64,000 nt of DNA from Parietaria judaica (lineage: Eukaryota; Streptophyta; Magnoliopsida; Rosales; Urticaceae): contig OX940869.1 of NCBI GenBank assembly GCA_954871525.1, positions 27,122,001 through 27,186,000 on the forward strand, given 5' to 3'. The notes beneath the pieces are model-generated. The model was given only the letters and a program-made list of their open reading frames with translations, was not told where the DNA came from and made no database searches. Shown in pieces: positions 13,053 to 24,419 of this stretch (positions within the stretch are counted from its first letter, which is position 1; every line of letters starts with the position of its first letter). A program made the translations under genes and the position numbers.

Positions 13053-14287
13053 TGTTATGGGTTAATTTTGTAAAGGTTATTTAATAAAGGAAAATTATTT
13101 AATTAATTATTTCTTTATTAAATAAACCTATTTTTTACCAAATTATTCACCGGAAGCCCGTTTTTGAAAAATAAAGGGTCCGGATGATCCCAAAAATATC
13201 AAAACACCCAAAATCGATATAAAATTTGTAAAAAACGGACTCGGGAAACACCCGGGACCTCCGGGACACGCCGGGAAGCACCCGGGTGGGCCCCATCGCT
13301 CCCCAAGGGTCAACCGCCACGTGGCAGCGCCCCAGCAGCCCTCCCAAAGGGAAAACACTGTGCAGACACGTGTTGGGCGAGAAATGGTGCTGACGTCAGC
13401 CCTGGGACGCATGCTGACGTCATCGGAGTGGGGAGCAAGTCACCCTTGAGCCAGCCGCCTTCTCCCCGCGCGTGAGGGCGCGTCGCTGCTCCGATCGGCG
13501 TGATTCCGGTGGCGTTGGATCGGCCACGTCCTGAGGATACGAAAAAACATATAATTTGCACCAGGGGCTTCTCGAGTCAAAAGTTATTTGCATTTGAATC
13601 CCCGGGTTCTCTTATAAATAGAAGCTCGGTTTCAGTTAAACGGTAACTCATTCTCTCTCAACAGAACTCGACCAAAACTCTCTCGAGCACCCTCTAAACA
13701 TCTCCCCCTCGAATATTACACTAATGTTGAGCGTCGGAGGTGAATTCGGGGGCTCCCCCCCGGTTCTCCCTGATCTCGGGTGTTTGTTTTGTTCAGGTTC
13801 CGAGACAGAAAAAACACATTTGAGCGGAAGTTCTGGAGAAGATTTTGGCACGATCTAAGACCCTCCTTGCCAAGGTTCTAGGTCCGTGAGGTGCTCGTTC
13901 TATCCAGTATTCTTGTATCTCTGACAGATATACAGATTACGCGGATAGCCCGAGGACCCGGATCTGTCCCCGTGACGCCGGTCGAGGGTCTAATCTGTCA
14001 AGGTCCACTTGAAAGTCAATATTGTGACCCCCCCTACACGGTGGTCAGGAATCCGTTTTTGGTATCCCGAACCTGTAATCCGGGCCAGGCCAAGTCCTGG
14101 CCCTATTAGCAACAGGTAGTGGAGTTTGCCACGGATTTTTGATTATCGAGTCAGCGGAGGATCCGATTGACTCGAAAGTCCAGGAGCCCAAGCCCAAAGT
14201 CCACAAAAGTCAACAAGACGACATTGGGCCCGACCCAACACGAGCAATTGGGCCGCTAAATGTTTGAGGCGTTTTTCTGCATCAACA
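13053..14287 (+). mobile_element. Solo LTR S1
   Basis: 1,235 bp beginning TGTTATGGG and ending ATCAACA, flanked by a perfect 5-bp duplication CTAAG (13048-13052 and 14288-14292). A TATA box (CTTATAAATA, 13611-13620) lies about mid-element, as expected for the U3/R junction of an LTR read on the plus strand. No gag or pol flanks it, so it is what remains after LTR-LTR recombination. Ends and an internal block (GTTGAGCGTCGGA, about 13723) match the solo LTR at 27892-28664, so both belong to one family; superfamily not determined. Confidence 0.9.
13316..13620 (+). promoter_or_regulatory. LTR S1 promoter with ACGT-box cluster
   Basis: Upstream of the TATA box lie a palindromic G-box GCCACGTGGC (13316-13325), a second CACGTG (13367-13372) and two perfect TGACGTCA palindromes (13391-13398, 13415-13422). 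In plants CACGTG is bound by bZIP/bHLH factors (abscisic acid and light responses) and TGACGTCA by TGA-type bZIPs. Whether this LTR is transcribed is inference. Confidence 0.6.
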
Positions 14288-14501
14288 CTAAGTTAGGCAA
14301 GAACATTGAATCTTATATAATTAAGCTCTAAATGCAAAATTTATTTTCTTTGCCAAGACAATAATATTCATAAACAAATCGGCATTATATTTTATTTATT
14401 CGCTTCGATGACAAGGAAAAAATGGTCATGAAGGGTGCTGCTTTAAGGAGCTTATTCTACGGTGCTACTCCGAAACCTCATCGGTGGTAGGCTAAGGTGC
14501 C

Positions 14502-16391
14502 ATGGCAGCTTGTTCAGGGAGCAAAGAGAGGGTTCCAACCCTTTCTCTGTGCGATGAAGACTTCGGTTGGGATGACGGTGAACAACCGGAGTGTGGAGCG
14601 GGCGGGGGCAACTCCGTCTTGCTCGGGAAACTCCTATCCTCTAGGAAGCTAAGCCGTAACACTATCTCGGCAGCCCTGACTAGAATATGGGAGAAAATCA
14701 AAGATTGGACTGTGTCGGAAATTACACCCGGAATCTTCAAACTTACCTTCAAACACCGGAAAGACAGAGACGATGTTCTGTCGCGGCGTCCGTGGACAAT
14801 CAAAGGAGTGCAATTTCTCCTGGAACCATGGCCAGAACACCTCCAGTTGGAGGAGGTCAGTTTCACTAGGTGCCCTTTTTGGATTCGTCTCTCAGGTCTC
14901 CCCCCGGCAATGGTCTCAGAGCAACCCCTAACCCGGATAGCTCACCTCTTCGGAGAGGCTCTGAACTGCAAAACAGGGAAGGATGCCAAGTTCTCTGCTT
15001 TCGTTAGAATCCGAGTGGACATAAACGTGCTCAAGCCCTTGAAAGCGGGGTTCTTCCTCGATAGAAAGAATCTACCACCGATTTGGATTCAAGCCAAATA
15101 CGAAAACATTGGGACCTTCTGTTACCGGTGCGGTGTGATTGGCCACGGAGAGACGGAGTGCAGCGATGAGACGGAAGAACGCATATGCAAGGAAGGCTTC
15201 CCAGCGGTGCCGATGTTCGGCGAGTGGATCGGTGCGGGCTCCAAATCGGCTACGTATTTCTCTAATGGGGGGAGAACTTCAGCAGAGACAGATCCCAAGA
15301 AGAATGCTCGTCCTCCGGCGACCTCCAAAGAGGAGACTCTCGGTGCCCGGAGGCCGGTGGAAGGTGGCTCCGGCCACTCTGTGCTGGCCGAACAAGCACC
15401 AGTGCAGGCGAGCTTGGACCTCCCTGCATCGGGGAATGTACAGAACGCAGCGTGCCTCTCTGCTGCCCACGCGTCGACGATCCCTAACCCCACCAGAGCG
15501 CGTGAGCTCGACGCCCATCTTGCTGAGCCGTTGGATCAGGCATGCCCTAGGCCTGCGCTATTTGGAAACAAGAACGAGCAGCTGAAGGGCTTAGGGGATG
15601 CTAGAAATAACCAGACGACACAAATCAGAGGGAAAGAAAGGGTTTCCCATACCTCTCTGGGAGACAAATCGGGAAGAAGGACAAACGGACAAGCTCGGAG
15701 ATCAAGGAATAGGGAAAGGGTGATTGAGCGTCGTACGGGCTGCAGAGGTATGGTAAAAGGGATGAACAACCCCCCTATTTCTAGTCACTTGAGCTTGGAA
15801 GGAGAAACACTTGTCTCTGATGCTTTTTGCTCGAGTGAGACGTGTGCCGAAAATAAGGAAGTGGGTGACTATGACGTGGCGGGCGAGGATGCTGCCCTCA
15901 AAGGCCATCTCTCTCTCCCATTGGGCCCACAAGGTTTTCCCCCTCTCTCTAATTCTCTTGTCACAATTCTTGGGCCTGCAGTGGGGCTTTTAAAAGCCAT
16001 GGAAGCCCAACATACTTTGTTGCCCCCTCTACCACGTGACTCTCCTCTGGCACGTGAATCCAATGAATTATGTAGGCAGGTTGTTATTAACAACCCGAGA
16101 GCAAATATGACCAAAACAGAGTGTTTAAACTATGTTTCCTCTGGTTGCACACAAGTCATCAAAGCTTCCCAACCTTCTAAGCAGAGTACCTATCTCGTCG
16201 GGGGAGAGTCATGGCTAAGCGGACGAGGGAAACGTAAAAAAATCAAGGAGGCTAATACTTTGGAAGAGGCTATGGGGAGGTCAACTGACCTTGATTTGAC
16301 GAAATTGGCATCTCAGATTGCTGATCGGGAGGGTGAGACTCAAGTTATGATATCGGCGGCTCGTGGGACACGAGCTGACCGGACACTATGA
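14502..16391 (+). CDS. LINE ORF1 protein (RNA-binding, zinc knuckle)
   Basis: An open 629-residue frame starting ATGGCAGCTTGT. Residues about 40-200 resemble the DUF4283 domain of plant L1 ORF1 proteins (segments FKLTFKHRKDRDDVL, RPWTIKGVQFLLEPW, PFWIRLSGLP). About residues 207-220 form a CCHC knuckle, CYRCGVIGHGETEC (CX2CX4HX4C). The C-terminal two-thirds is low-complexity, charged and weakly conserved. Family knowledge: ORF1p coats LINE RNA in the ribonucleoprotein used for target-primed reverse transcription. Its stop overlaps the presumed ORF2 start as ATGA (16388-16391). The frame has no lesion, so a protein could still be made if the element is transcribed. Confidence 0.85.
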   Translation: MAACSGSKERVPTLSLCDEDFGWDDGEQPECGAGGGNSVLLGKLLSSRKLSRNTISAALTRIWEKIKDWTVSEITPGIFKLTFKHRKDRDDVLSRRPWTIKGVQFLLEPWPEHLQLEEVSFTRCPFWIRLSGLPPAMVSEQPLTRIAHLFGEALNCKTGKDAKFSAFVRIRVDINVLKPLKAGFFLDRKNLPPIWIQAKYENIGTFCYRCGVIGHGETECSDETEERICKEGFPAVPMFGEWIGAGSKSATYFSNGGRTSAETDPKKNARPPATSKEETLGARRPVEGGSGHSVLAEQAPVQASLDLPASGNVQNAACLSAAHASTIPNPTRARELDAHLAEPLDQACPRPALFGNKNEQLKGLGDARNNQTTQIRGKERVSHTSLGDKSGRRTNGQARRSRNRERVIERRTGCRGMVKGMNNPPISSHLSLEGETLVSDAFCSSETCAENKEVGDYDVAGEDAALKGHLSLPLGPQGFPPLSNSLVTILGPAVGLLKAMEAQHTLLPPLPRDSPLARESNELCRQVVINNPRANMTKTECLNYVSSGCTQVIKASQPSKQSTYLVGGESWLSGRGKRKKIKEANTLEEAMGRSTDLDLTKLASQIADREGETQVMISAARGTRADRTL

Positions 16392-19300
16392 AAACCTTGT
16401 GTTGGAACGTCCGGTGATTAGGCAATTCCCGGGCGATGAGCCGCTTACAGAGGCTAATCTGTGAGCGGAAGCCGGACCTCCTCTTTCTTGCGAAAACAAA
16501 ATTAAGAGGAGGACGGGCGAAGGGTTTAAAATGGAAATTGGGCTTCGCAAATGGTCTCGGGGTCAATTCTATTGGACAAAGTGGTGGACTATATCTTCTT
16601 TGGAATGATAACATCGAGGTCACCATTAAGAGCTTCGGAAGAGGACACATCGATGCCATTGTAAAAGACGACCTTGGAAGAGACTCTAGGTTTACCGGAT
16701 TCCACGGAGAAACGTTCACGTGGAATAACATGCAAAGTGGAATTCACAATGTCCAATGTAGGCTTGATCGGGCATGTGCAAATTCGGCTTGGATGAAGCG
16801 GTTTCCGGAGAGTAGGGTAGAGACTCTTGATTTTTGGGGGTCCGATCACCGGGTTCTTCTTATTGATACGACAGGAAAACCGCCGGTTGTTCCGGTGCAC
16901 GGGGTGTCAAGGAAGAGGTGGGCTTTTGAACCTGGATGGCTCGCAAACGAAAATTGTGCTACCATAGTCCGGGACTCGTGGAATGCCGGTTTGGAGAGTC
17001 GGGGAGGAGGATCCGTGATAGGTGGTCTCACCGCATGCAAGGGTGCCTTGCGAGAGTGGGCTTGCAAGTCTCTTGGACATAGAGAAAGTAGGATCAAGGC
17101 TTTGTCGGCTACGCTCGAGAGAATCAACCGAGATGAGGTGTCCATGGAAACTCAAGAAGAAGCAAAAAAGGTCAGATCCGAGCTTGAGTCCCTACTCTTA
17201 GTTGAGGAATACTATTGGAAGCAAAGAGCGAGAGCGGATTGGCTTAAAGGAGGCGACAAGAACTCGGCCTACTTCCACTCGAGAGCTGGGAGGAGAAAGT
17301 CACAAAACTTGATTCGTGGAATCCAAAACGAGGAAGGCGTGTGGATTACGGCGGAACGGGAGGTTCGCGAGGTCTTCGAGAGGTACTTTACTGAGATTTT
17401 CACTTCGAATGGTGCATCCGAAAATGACTTCGAAATGATCACCCGTGAGGATGTCCGCTCACTTCCGGAGTGGCAACAACACCTCTCGGATGAGGAGTTC
17501 ACGGCCGAAGATGTGGATAAGGCTTTGTTCTCGATGGGACCCCGCAAAGCCCCGGGCGCCGATGGCTTCCATGCTATTTTCTTTCAACGGTTTTGGAATA
17601 TGTTAGGTGATGAGGTGCGCAAAGAATGCTTGGCTATTTTGAATGGGCGCTCTAGTTCTCGGACATGGAACGCTACAAACATCGTTCTCATTCCAAAGAT
17701 CAAAAACCCGTTGAAGGTCAAAGACTACCGGCTTATTAGCCTTTCTAACGTGACTCTCAAGATCATGACCAAGGTGGTGGCTAACCGGATTAAAGAGGCG
17801 CTTTCTTCCGTTATCTCCGACTTTCAAAGTGCCTTTGTTCCCGGTAGACTAATCACGGACAACATCGTCATCGCTTTTGAGCTTCTCCACTCACTTAAGC
17901 GGAAGACAAAGAGGAAGAAAGGAAGTCTAGCCCTTAAACTCGACATGAGAAAGGCCTATGATAGAGTTGAATGGGGCTTCGTTGACGCGATGTTGAAGAG
18001 AATGGGGTTTCGCTCAAGAGTGACCGACGTGATCCGCGATTGCATCTCTACACCGGTTTTTTCCGTGGTCATCAACGGGAGAACCGGTAGAACTTTCGCC
18101 CCGGCAAGGGGGCTTCGGCAAGGATGTCCTCTATCACCCTACCTCTTTCTTGTTTGTGCGGAAGGCCTCTCCACCCTTATACGTGGGCAAGAATGCCTTG
18201 GCCTTCTCCGAGGATTTTTGTGTCGGCCCGAGGCCCCCCCGGTGACGCACATCCTCTTCGCGGATGATAGTATCATCTTTTGTGAAGCCAAGGAAGATTG
18301 TTGTAATGCGATTAGATCCATCCTCCGGACCTACGAGAAAGGGTCGGGACAAAGGGTCAATATGGACAAGTCCATGATGTGCGTCTCGAGCAATATTCCG
18401 GAGGACCGGGTAGCAATTTTTGCTAGTATTCTTAATATGGCCGTGGTCGAGAGTCTTGAGTCCTATCTTGGGCTCCCGATGCAAATTGGACGTCAAAAAG
18501 TGGCAATCTTTAGAAACCTCACGAGTCGTGTTAACAAGCACCTTCGGGCATGGAAAGCAAATTTGTTTTCGGCAGGGGGAAACGAAATCCTCGTGAAAGC
18601 GGTCATCCAAGCTATCCCGACATATTACATGAGCCTTTTTCGGATCCCGTCCACCACCATCGACGAGCTCCATAGTCTCATCGCTAGATTTTGGTGGGGC
18701 GGGTCGGAAGACAAGCGAAAAATTCATTGGAAACGGTGGGAGCTCATCGCAAAATCAAAGGTCGACAGGGGCCTCGGTTTCAAAGACCTCGGTGATTTCA
18801 ACCGCGCCCTCGTCGGGAGGTTAACGTGGCGAATCCTCCAAAACCCCGATTGCTTGATGGCTCGTGTGCTCAAAACCAAGTACTTCCCATTTGCATCGGT
18901 TCTCGACTTCGAATGTAAGCCCCATTTCTCTTTCCTTTGCAAGAGTCTTTGTTGGGGACACGACTTGGTTTGACGTGGAGTTAGGTGGCAAGTCGGGAAC
19001 GGGAACATAAGGGCCTTTTCTCAGCCTTGGATCCCGAGAGCCGGAAACTTTGGAGTGATAACCGGTGAACCCGATGATGAGTACCCTTGGAGAGTGACCG
19101 ACTTTATCAAGGATGGAAAATGGGACCAAGACTTGGTTCGGAACATGATGAACCCCTTTGATGCCGAAGCGATCGTGAGAATTTCCTTGAGCCGTGAAGA
19201 CACCTCGGACCGGCTTGTGTGGCATTTTGAGGAGAACGGAAATTACACGGTTCGTTCGGGCTACCGGCTCGCGAGATCGACTTGCCGCAATGGACCATCG

Positions 19301-20299
19301 TGCTCGAACTCCCACGAACCATGATGGTGGAATACTCTGTGGGGAATACAAATCCCTCCCAAAGTCAAACACTTAGTGTGGCGGGTGTGGTTTGACGCTT
19401 TACCGACTTTTGGCGCCCTTCGTGGGAGAGGGATCGATTGCTTACCGCTTTGTAAGTTTTGCGGAGCACTCCCGGAGGATAGCCTCCACGCAATTTGGGG
19501 TTGTGATAGAGCACAAGCGATTTGGAAAAGCTCGATCTTGTCCCGTTGGTCCGAGAAAACGGGAAGGATGCCGATTAAAGAGTTATGCCTCCGAGCAATG
19601 GAAACACTTTCCGCGGAGAACTTGGAGTTTTTTTGCGGGTTAGTGTGGGCGTCGTGGTCGGACCGAAACCTCAAACTCTTCGAGAATTACTCAAAGAGAC
19701 CGGAGATTTGGATTGAAGAGACGGCGGGATGGTTCGCAAGCTTCAAGAAAGCGACAAAAACCACGGGCTCAATGGGAATCCGTGACAAAGTGGCGAGGCA
19801 ATCCTCTTGGAAGGGGGCGGAAAATGGGGGGCTAACGCTCAATGTTGATGCGGCATGGACGGAAGAGCTCGGCCAAGCGGCGGTGGGCGGAGCGGTGAGA
19901 AACCCTCACGGTGAGGTTCTTGGGGTTATGGCCGCGCGGTTAGGTGTGGTGGACTCGGTGTTAACTGCGGAATGTGCGGCGATCCTCCACGGCCTCCAAT
20001 TCGCCTTTGACCGGGGTTGGCAAGTATCGATGGTGGAATCCGATTGTATCCGGGCTATTCATCTAATCAATGGGAAAGCTTTCAATAGCTTGCAAGGACC
20101 CATTATTCGGAGCATCGAAGACTTGCTAAAGAAAGTCGCACCAACCGGGAAGCTTCGATGGATCCCTAGACTTTGTAACGAAGTAGCCAATGTGTTAGCT
20201 AAATCTCGTGTCCCCGAGGGGACGTCGGACTTTTGGTCTTGTACTTGCCCGGAGTGGCTCGATATGTATGTCCAAAGGGATTTAAGGCCCTATTATTAG
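16388..20299 (+). pseudogene. LINE ORF2 (endonuclease-RT-RNase H), inactivated
   Basis: One frame of 1,304 codons with no frameshift, but three in-frame TGA codons at 16415, 18971 and 19322. Order: endonuclease start (LCWNVR), RT (about 17540-18380; DYRLISLSNV, LRQGCPLSPYLF, ILFADDSIIF), zf-RVT-like region (WRVWFDALPTFG), RNase H (NVDAAW, TAECAAI, VESDCIRAI) ending at TAG 20297. The endonuclease carries two further faults: the expected ETK reads AKTK (Glu to Lys, near 16491), and after GFHG (about 16697) the frame jumps in phase to FTWNN, skipping about 80 residues that normally hold the GDFNE catalytic motif. RT and RNase H motifs are otherwise preserved. Confidence 0.88.
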
Positions 20300-20328
20300 T
20301 GAAGTTTTTTTTCCCTAAAAAAAAAAAG

Positions 20329-20968
20329 GATTATGAATGACCAAAAATTATAAAGGGAGCAAAAGAGAAACGGAAAAGGAAGATAAGCTATCGAGGAAGT
20401 GTGAATCGGTTTTATAGGAGAGAAAAACTTAATAAGTATTTAGATCATCAAACAGTGTCAAAACATATATTTAAAATTTAGTAATTTTAAAATGTACTTA
20501 TCGAAATTAACCGGTAATCAGTTGAAGTATAATAACACCTCACTTATCACGCTAACCACTTGTTTTTTTTTTCTTTCTTTTTTTTCTTTCAATATTATCT
20601 TTTATTCCCTTGAACCTGCCAATGTGACATTATATGTTACAAACTATTAAAGAATACATGAAGTCTCTGAAAACGAAATATAGAAATATCAATTCAATTC
20701 AATTCAGAGTTGTGGGCGTCATCAACTTCTTGTCGTGTAATAGCATCATACACTTGCAATAACTATTTATATAAAAAATAAATTCATAGAGAGTTGACCG
20801 AAAATACTCAATTATTTATTCAGCAGAGATCTAACAAGAAATTCTCAAGCTTTTTCATTAGCATCGGTTCATTTCAACATTTATAAAAAGTAACACAACA
20901 TATTACAAAGACTCTTTGAAAGGGTTCAAATGTCACATTACTAGTGACATTAATATATATATATCTTT
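20329..20968. other. Spacer and presumed 3' UTR of HB-1
   Basis: AT-rich non-coding DNA between the LINE A-tract and the HB-1 stop codon. It must contain the 3' UTR of HB-1 (minus strand), but the polyadenylation site cannot be fixed by eye. Confidence 0.45.
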
Positions 20969-21706
20969 CTAATTGGACCACACCCACCATCCCATGGTCT
21001 CGCCCTCAGGCTGGCCCTGCTCCCCCGGGCCCGTTGCGAAGACGTCCGTGAAGTAGTTCTGGCCGTCGTCGCTGAGGTCGTCCTCCTCCGACTGCATTGG
21101 AGCCGGAAAGTAGTGGATGCTTTGGAAGTAGGAGTCGCCGCTGTCCACGAGCTGCAATGCTTCCTCGTCGACCACTGCGCTCCCTCCGCTGCCGGTGCTC
21201 AGCCGATCCTCCACCTTCACACTGAACTGCAGTGCCATGATGTCAGCCTCGGCTCCGGGCAGAGGCTCAGACTTCTGCGCCGGAGCTGGCACTACGGCCT
21301 CCTGATCTTTACTTTGGAGTTTCTCAGTCAGCGAAACCACCTGACAAATATTAATGTATAGGTGAATATAGTCAAATCAAATAACATGATATATATATAT
21401 ATATGTATGTATCGCTTTACAAGAAAATTGCTATTTATCATCATTTAGAACTAATCAAACTTGTTCATTTTTCGGTGATAAAAATTTCATGTTAAGTACA
21501 ATGACTTGATGATACTGAAATGTATTATACAGTATACTATGGTACTATTTGGACTTTAACATAGTATAAATGCACAATATATATATATGTATATATATTA
21601 TATTCGAGATATGAGTTATGACAAAACCATGCATATGGACTTTCATGCCACTACGCCTTTGATGGTGCTATGTTTCTTTTTATATCATTTCCATATTATG
21701 TCATGA

Positions 21707-21753
<47 letters not shown>

Positions 21754-22120
21754 ACAAGACTTGCATAGTTGATCAAGGTATATAAATGTCCACTTAGTTT
21801 TTAGCTTTTTTATTTGGAGAAGATAATAAGGCAATTAACTTGAGAAAGCTACAAAGTTATATTAGTAAATTATATGATTTATTTTTTAAAACTTTAGAAA
21901 AGTTAGTCTTTATAAACTCGAAGTGGGGTTTAGAAATAGAACATGATGCCAATATTTGATGAAAAGTTTATAATATATATATATATTTTTTATTATATGA
22001 ATAGAAACTCAAAACAGGACCACAATCACTAACTTCCAATTAGCTTCTCAAACCAGGTGTCCACTTAAATATGCCAATTTTTGAAAGGGACATCAATTAA
22101 TATGTTTTGGTTAAAAAGGA

Positions 22121-22164
<44 letters not shown>

Positions 22165-22994
22165 GTAATTTAAAACTTCATATCAAAGCGACAAAGACGC
22201 ACCAATCCATTTCTCTAACCTCTGATTGATTACTATATCTAATGAAAATCATTCTATCATTTTCACATACATTTTTTTTTTCTAGTCATATAATATATTT
22301 TAGACCGATTGGCACGCCTCTCTAACAAAAACTCGGATCCCAATACAGAAAAATATATTTTAAAAAAGGGGTTTATTATACATCATTGAAAATATATTAT
22401 TCTTGAATTGATGATATATAATTAGGGCATGGTATACCTCAGATTTGAGCTTCTCATTCTCCTTGTGGACAGAGTCGTAATTGGCCAAAAGGGAATCATA
22501 AGTAGATCTGAGGAGATCGTAGTCTCTTTCGAGCTGCTTTGTCTTCCACCGCGCGCGACGGTTCTGGAACCACACTGCCACCTGCCTTGGCTGCAACCCT
22601 AGCTTCTTCGCCAGTTGGGTTTTCCGATCCGGCTCCAGTTTGTTCTCGCTCTCGAAGCTCTTCTCCAGCAGATGCACCTATATATTCATTGTTCAAATAA
22701 ATCATAGTCAAATATTCGAATTTATATCTTTGACGGGTCGACCAGAGCCCTAGGACAGTATGAGTATAGAATATAGATCGAAATTTGGAACAATAATAGA
22801 GCCCATAATAATATGGTACATTTTTATTTTCAGATAATAATAGACTAATAGTACATATACCTAATTATGTAATTTGTAACGGGTTATGATATTTAGTTTA
22901 GAAAAAAAAAGGTTTAAAAAAAATTGATAGATAGTTAGAGCAAAGGGTTCATTCGAGACTTGATAAATACATATTTTGCGTTTCAGCATCAATT

Positions 22995-23045
<51 letters not shown>

Positions 23046-23053
23046 CAATTATA

Positions 23054-23091
<38 letters not shown>

Positions 23092-24071
23092 GCAATTATA
23101 GATATTCACTAGGGTTTCCTAATTAACGACTATAAAAGGATTCTTATTCCATAAGAAGTGATAATGTTTATCTGAAATATGTATATATATGTGTCTATAT
23201 ATAGTCGGAGTGGTCTGATTCAGTGAGATGCCTAAGGCAAGGTCAATAATAAAAGAAGGAAATAATAAGAGATCACCAAATTGAATATGCTATGTCGGGT
23301 CAATTATCATCGGAGAATATATAATGTAAAATCTCTTTTTATATTTATTTACTTTTATCTTAAAGGAATATTTGTGTGACCTTGCAAGAGCGAGAATATA
23401 CTTGTTAAATTGGCCATCGCATACATAGATTTATAGCGAATATTTAGTTAGTTAATTAGTTACCTGTTCGGGAGTAAGACGGCGCTTCTTTTCCGGCGAC
23501 TGCTCGTCGTAATACTCCTCGTCGTACAGATCCTCCGGCGAGCTGAAAAAGGGTCTCCGTTTGGAGCCCTCGTCCATGTTTATCATCGATCTCGTCCCTA
23601 AAAATAGTCACCATAATTATTAACCAAACACATAAATAATTAAATTAAAACCTCGCCAAACTACATCACGGATTTTTCATCATAATAATTAAAAAAAAAG
23701 TAAAATTCTTTTCAAAAATCAAAATCAATATTTTTTGTTCCGTTTCTCTATATAACAAAAAATAATTAAAAAAATAATTAATATCCTCATTTACTATTTT
23801 TTTTTAATAAATTAGACCGTTGTTTTGAATTATCAGATCGAGGATCTATATTGATTAGCTTCTACTTTTTATTATATAAAAAAAAAAAAAAAAAAACCAA
23901 TTTCATTTTCGAAAAAATATAGACCGGATTTCCGATTCTGTACTTTAGATTTGAAATTTCCAAATTCCCGTAATCACGGATTAGGTGAACTAGAAAGTGT
24001 AACTCGAATCTACTAACATATTTAAACTACATGACCTAACTATTTACATACAATGGACAAATATGAAATGC

Positions 24072-24104
<33 letters not shown>

Positions 24105-24265
24105 TATGATTCTAAGAATCAACAAAAACATTTAACCCTAAGAAAACAAAATGTATAATATTGTATTGTATAAGTACCTCGAAAAATGGGATCAGCATTT
24201 CCAAGGAAGAGCATGTTGCCAGCGTGGCAGGAGTTGGGGTCGAAGAAAAGCTGCCCAGATTCCAT
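20969..24265 (-). CDS. HB-1: HD-Zip class I transcription factor, ATHB-1/HAT5 homologue
   Basis: Four exons on the minus strand: 24265-24178, 23597-23464, 22677-22438, 21340-20969 (TAG); 834 nt, 277 residues against 272 in Arabidopsis ATHB-1. The N-terminus ([17 protein letters not shown]) and [20 protein letters not shown] are hallmarks of ATHB-1 rather than other HD-Zip I proteins. Homeodomain about residues 65-122 with recognition helix [10 protein letters not shown] (110-119), directly followed by a leucine zipper (about 122-160). The C-terminus is acidic and ends WWVWSN, an aromatic motif typical of HD-Zip I activation regions. Family knowledge: dimers bind CAATNATTG and control leaf and hypocotyl growth. 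Introns are 580, 786 and 1,097 bp and carry several (TA)n tracts. All splice sites are GT-AG and the frame is clean. A uORF precedes it, and it is convergent with MBD9. Confidence 0.95.
21706..21753. repeat. Compound (AT)n-(AG)n microsatellite
   Basis: An AT run (21706-21729) passes directly into an AG run (to 21753), inside the last intron of HB-1. Confidence 0.9.
22127..22164. repeat. (TA)n microsatellite in HB-1 intron 3
   Basis: About 38 bp of alternating AT, interrupted once, inside the third HB-1 intron. Confidence 0.9.
22997..23088. repeat. Paired (TA)n tracts in HB-1 intron 2
   Basis: Two AT runs (22997-23041 and 23056-23088) are each followed by the short block AGCAATTATAGA, a duplicated unit of about 50 bp likely to be length-polymorphic. 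Confidence 0.85.
24072..24098. repeat. (TA)n microsatellite in HB-1 intron 1
   Basis: About 27 bp of alternating AT in the first HB-1 intron, just downstream of exon 1 on the minus strand. Confidence 0.85.
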
Positions 24266-24419
24266 CTCCGGCGACTTCTTTTCCCGGAGTTGCACAAGAT
24301 TCCGGCGACGACTCACGACAGAGAGAATTTTACGAGGATAAAATATATGTCTGGTTTTAGAATACTGTGGTTCTTCGGTACTTGTTATATATATATGTAT
24401 AACAGTTTTATATATAATA

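Larger units (their letters stand above)
14432..20328 (+). mobile_element. L1-type LINE, nearly full length
   Basis: It has the plant L1 architecture: short 5' UTR, ORF1 with a DUF4283-like domain and a CCHC knuckle (14502-16391), ORF2 with endonuclease, reverse transcriptase and RNase H (16388-20299), and a short A-tract at about 20318-20328. An imperfect target duplication may flank it (AAAAAATGGTCATGAA near 14414 versus AAAAAAGGATTATGAA near 20322). If so, the 5' end is near 14432. Three in-frame TGA codons and a damaged endonuclease make ORF2 inactive, while ORF1 is intact. GC content and codon use differ visibly from the surrounding AT-rich DNA. Confidence 0.88.

Noticed and set aside
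13143..13561. Overlapping GC-rich minus-strand ORFs
   Set aside because: They lie in the U3 part of solo LTR S1 and overlap in several frames with no recognisable domain.
14502..16391. ORF1 as a host zinc-knuckle gene
   Set aside because: It is immediately followed by LINE endonuclease-RT-RNase H and a poly(A) tract and has the DUF4283-like plus CCHC layout of L1 ORF1.
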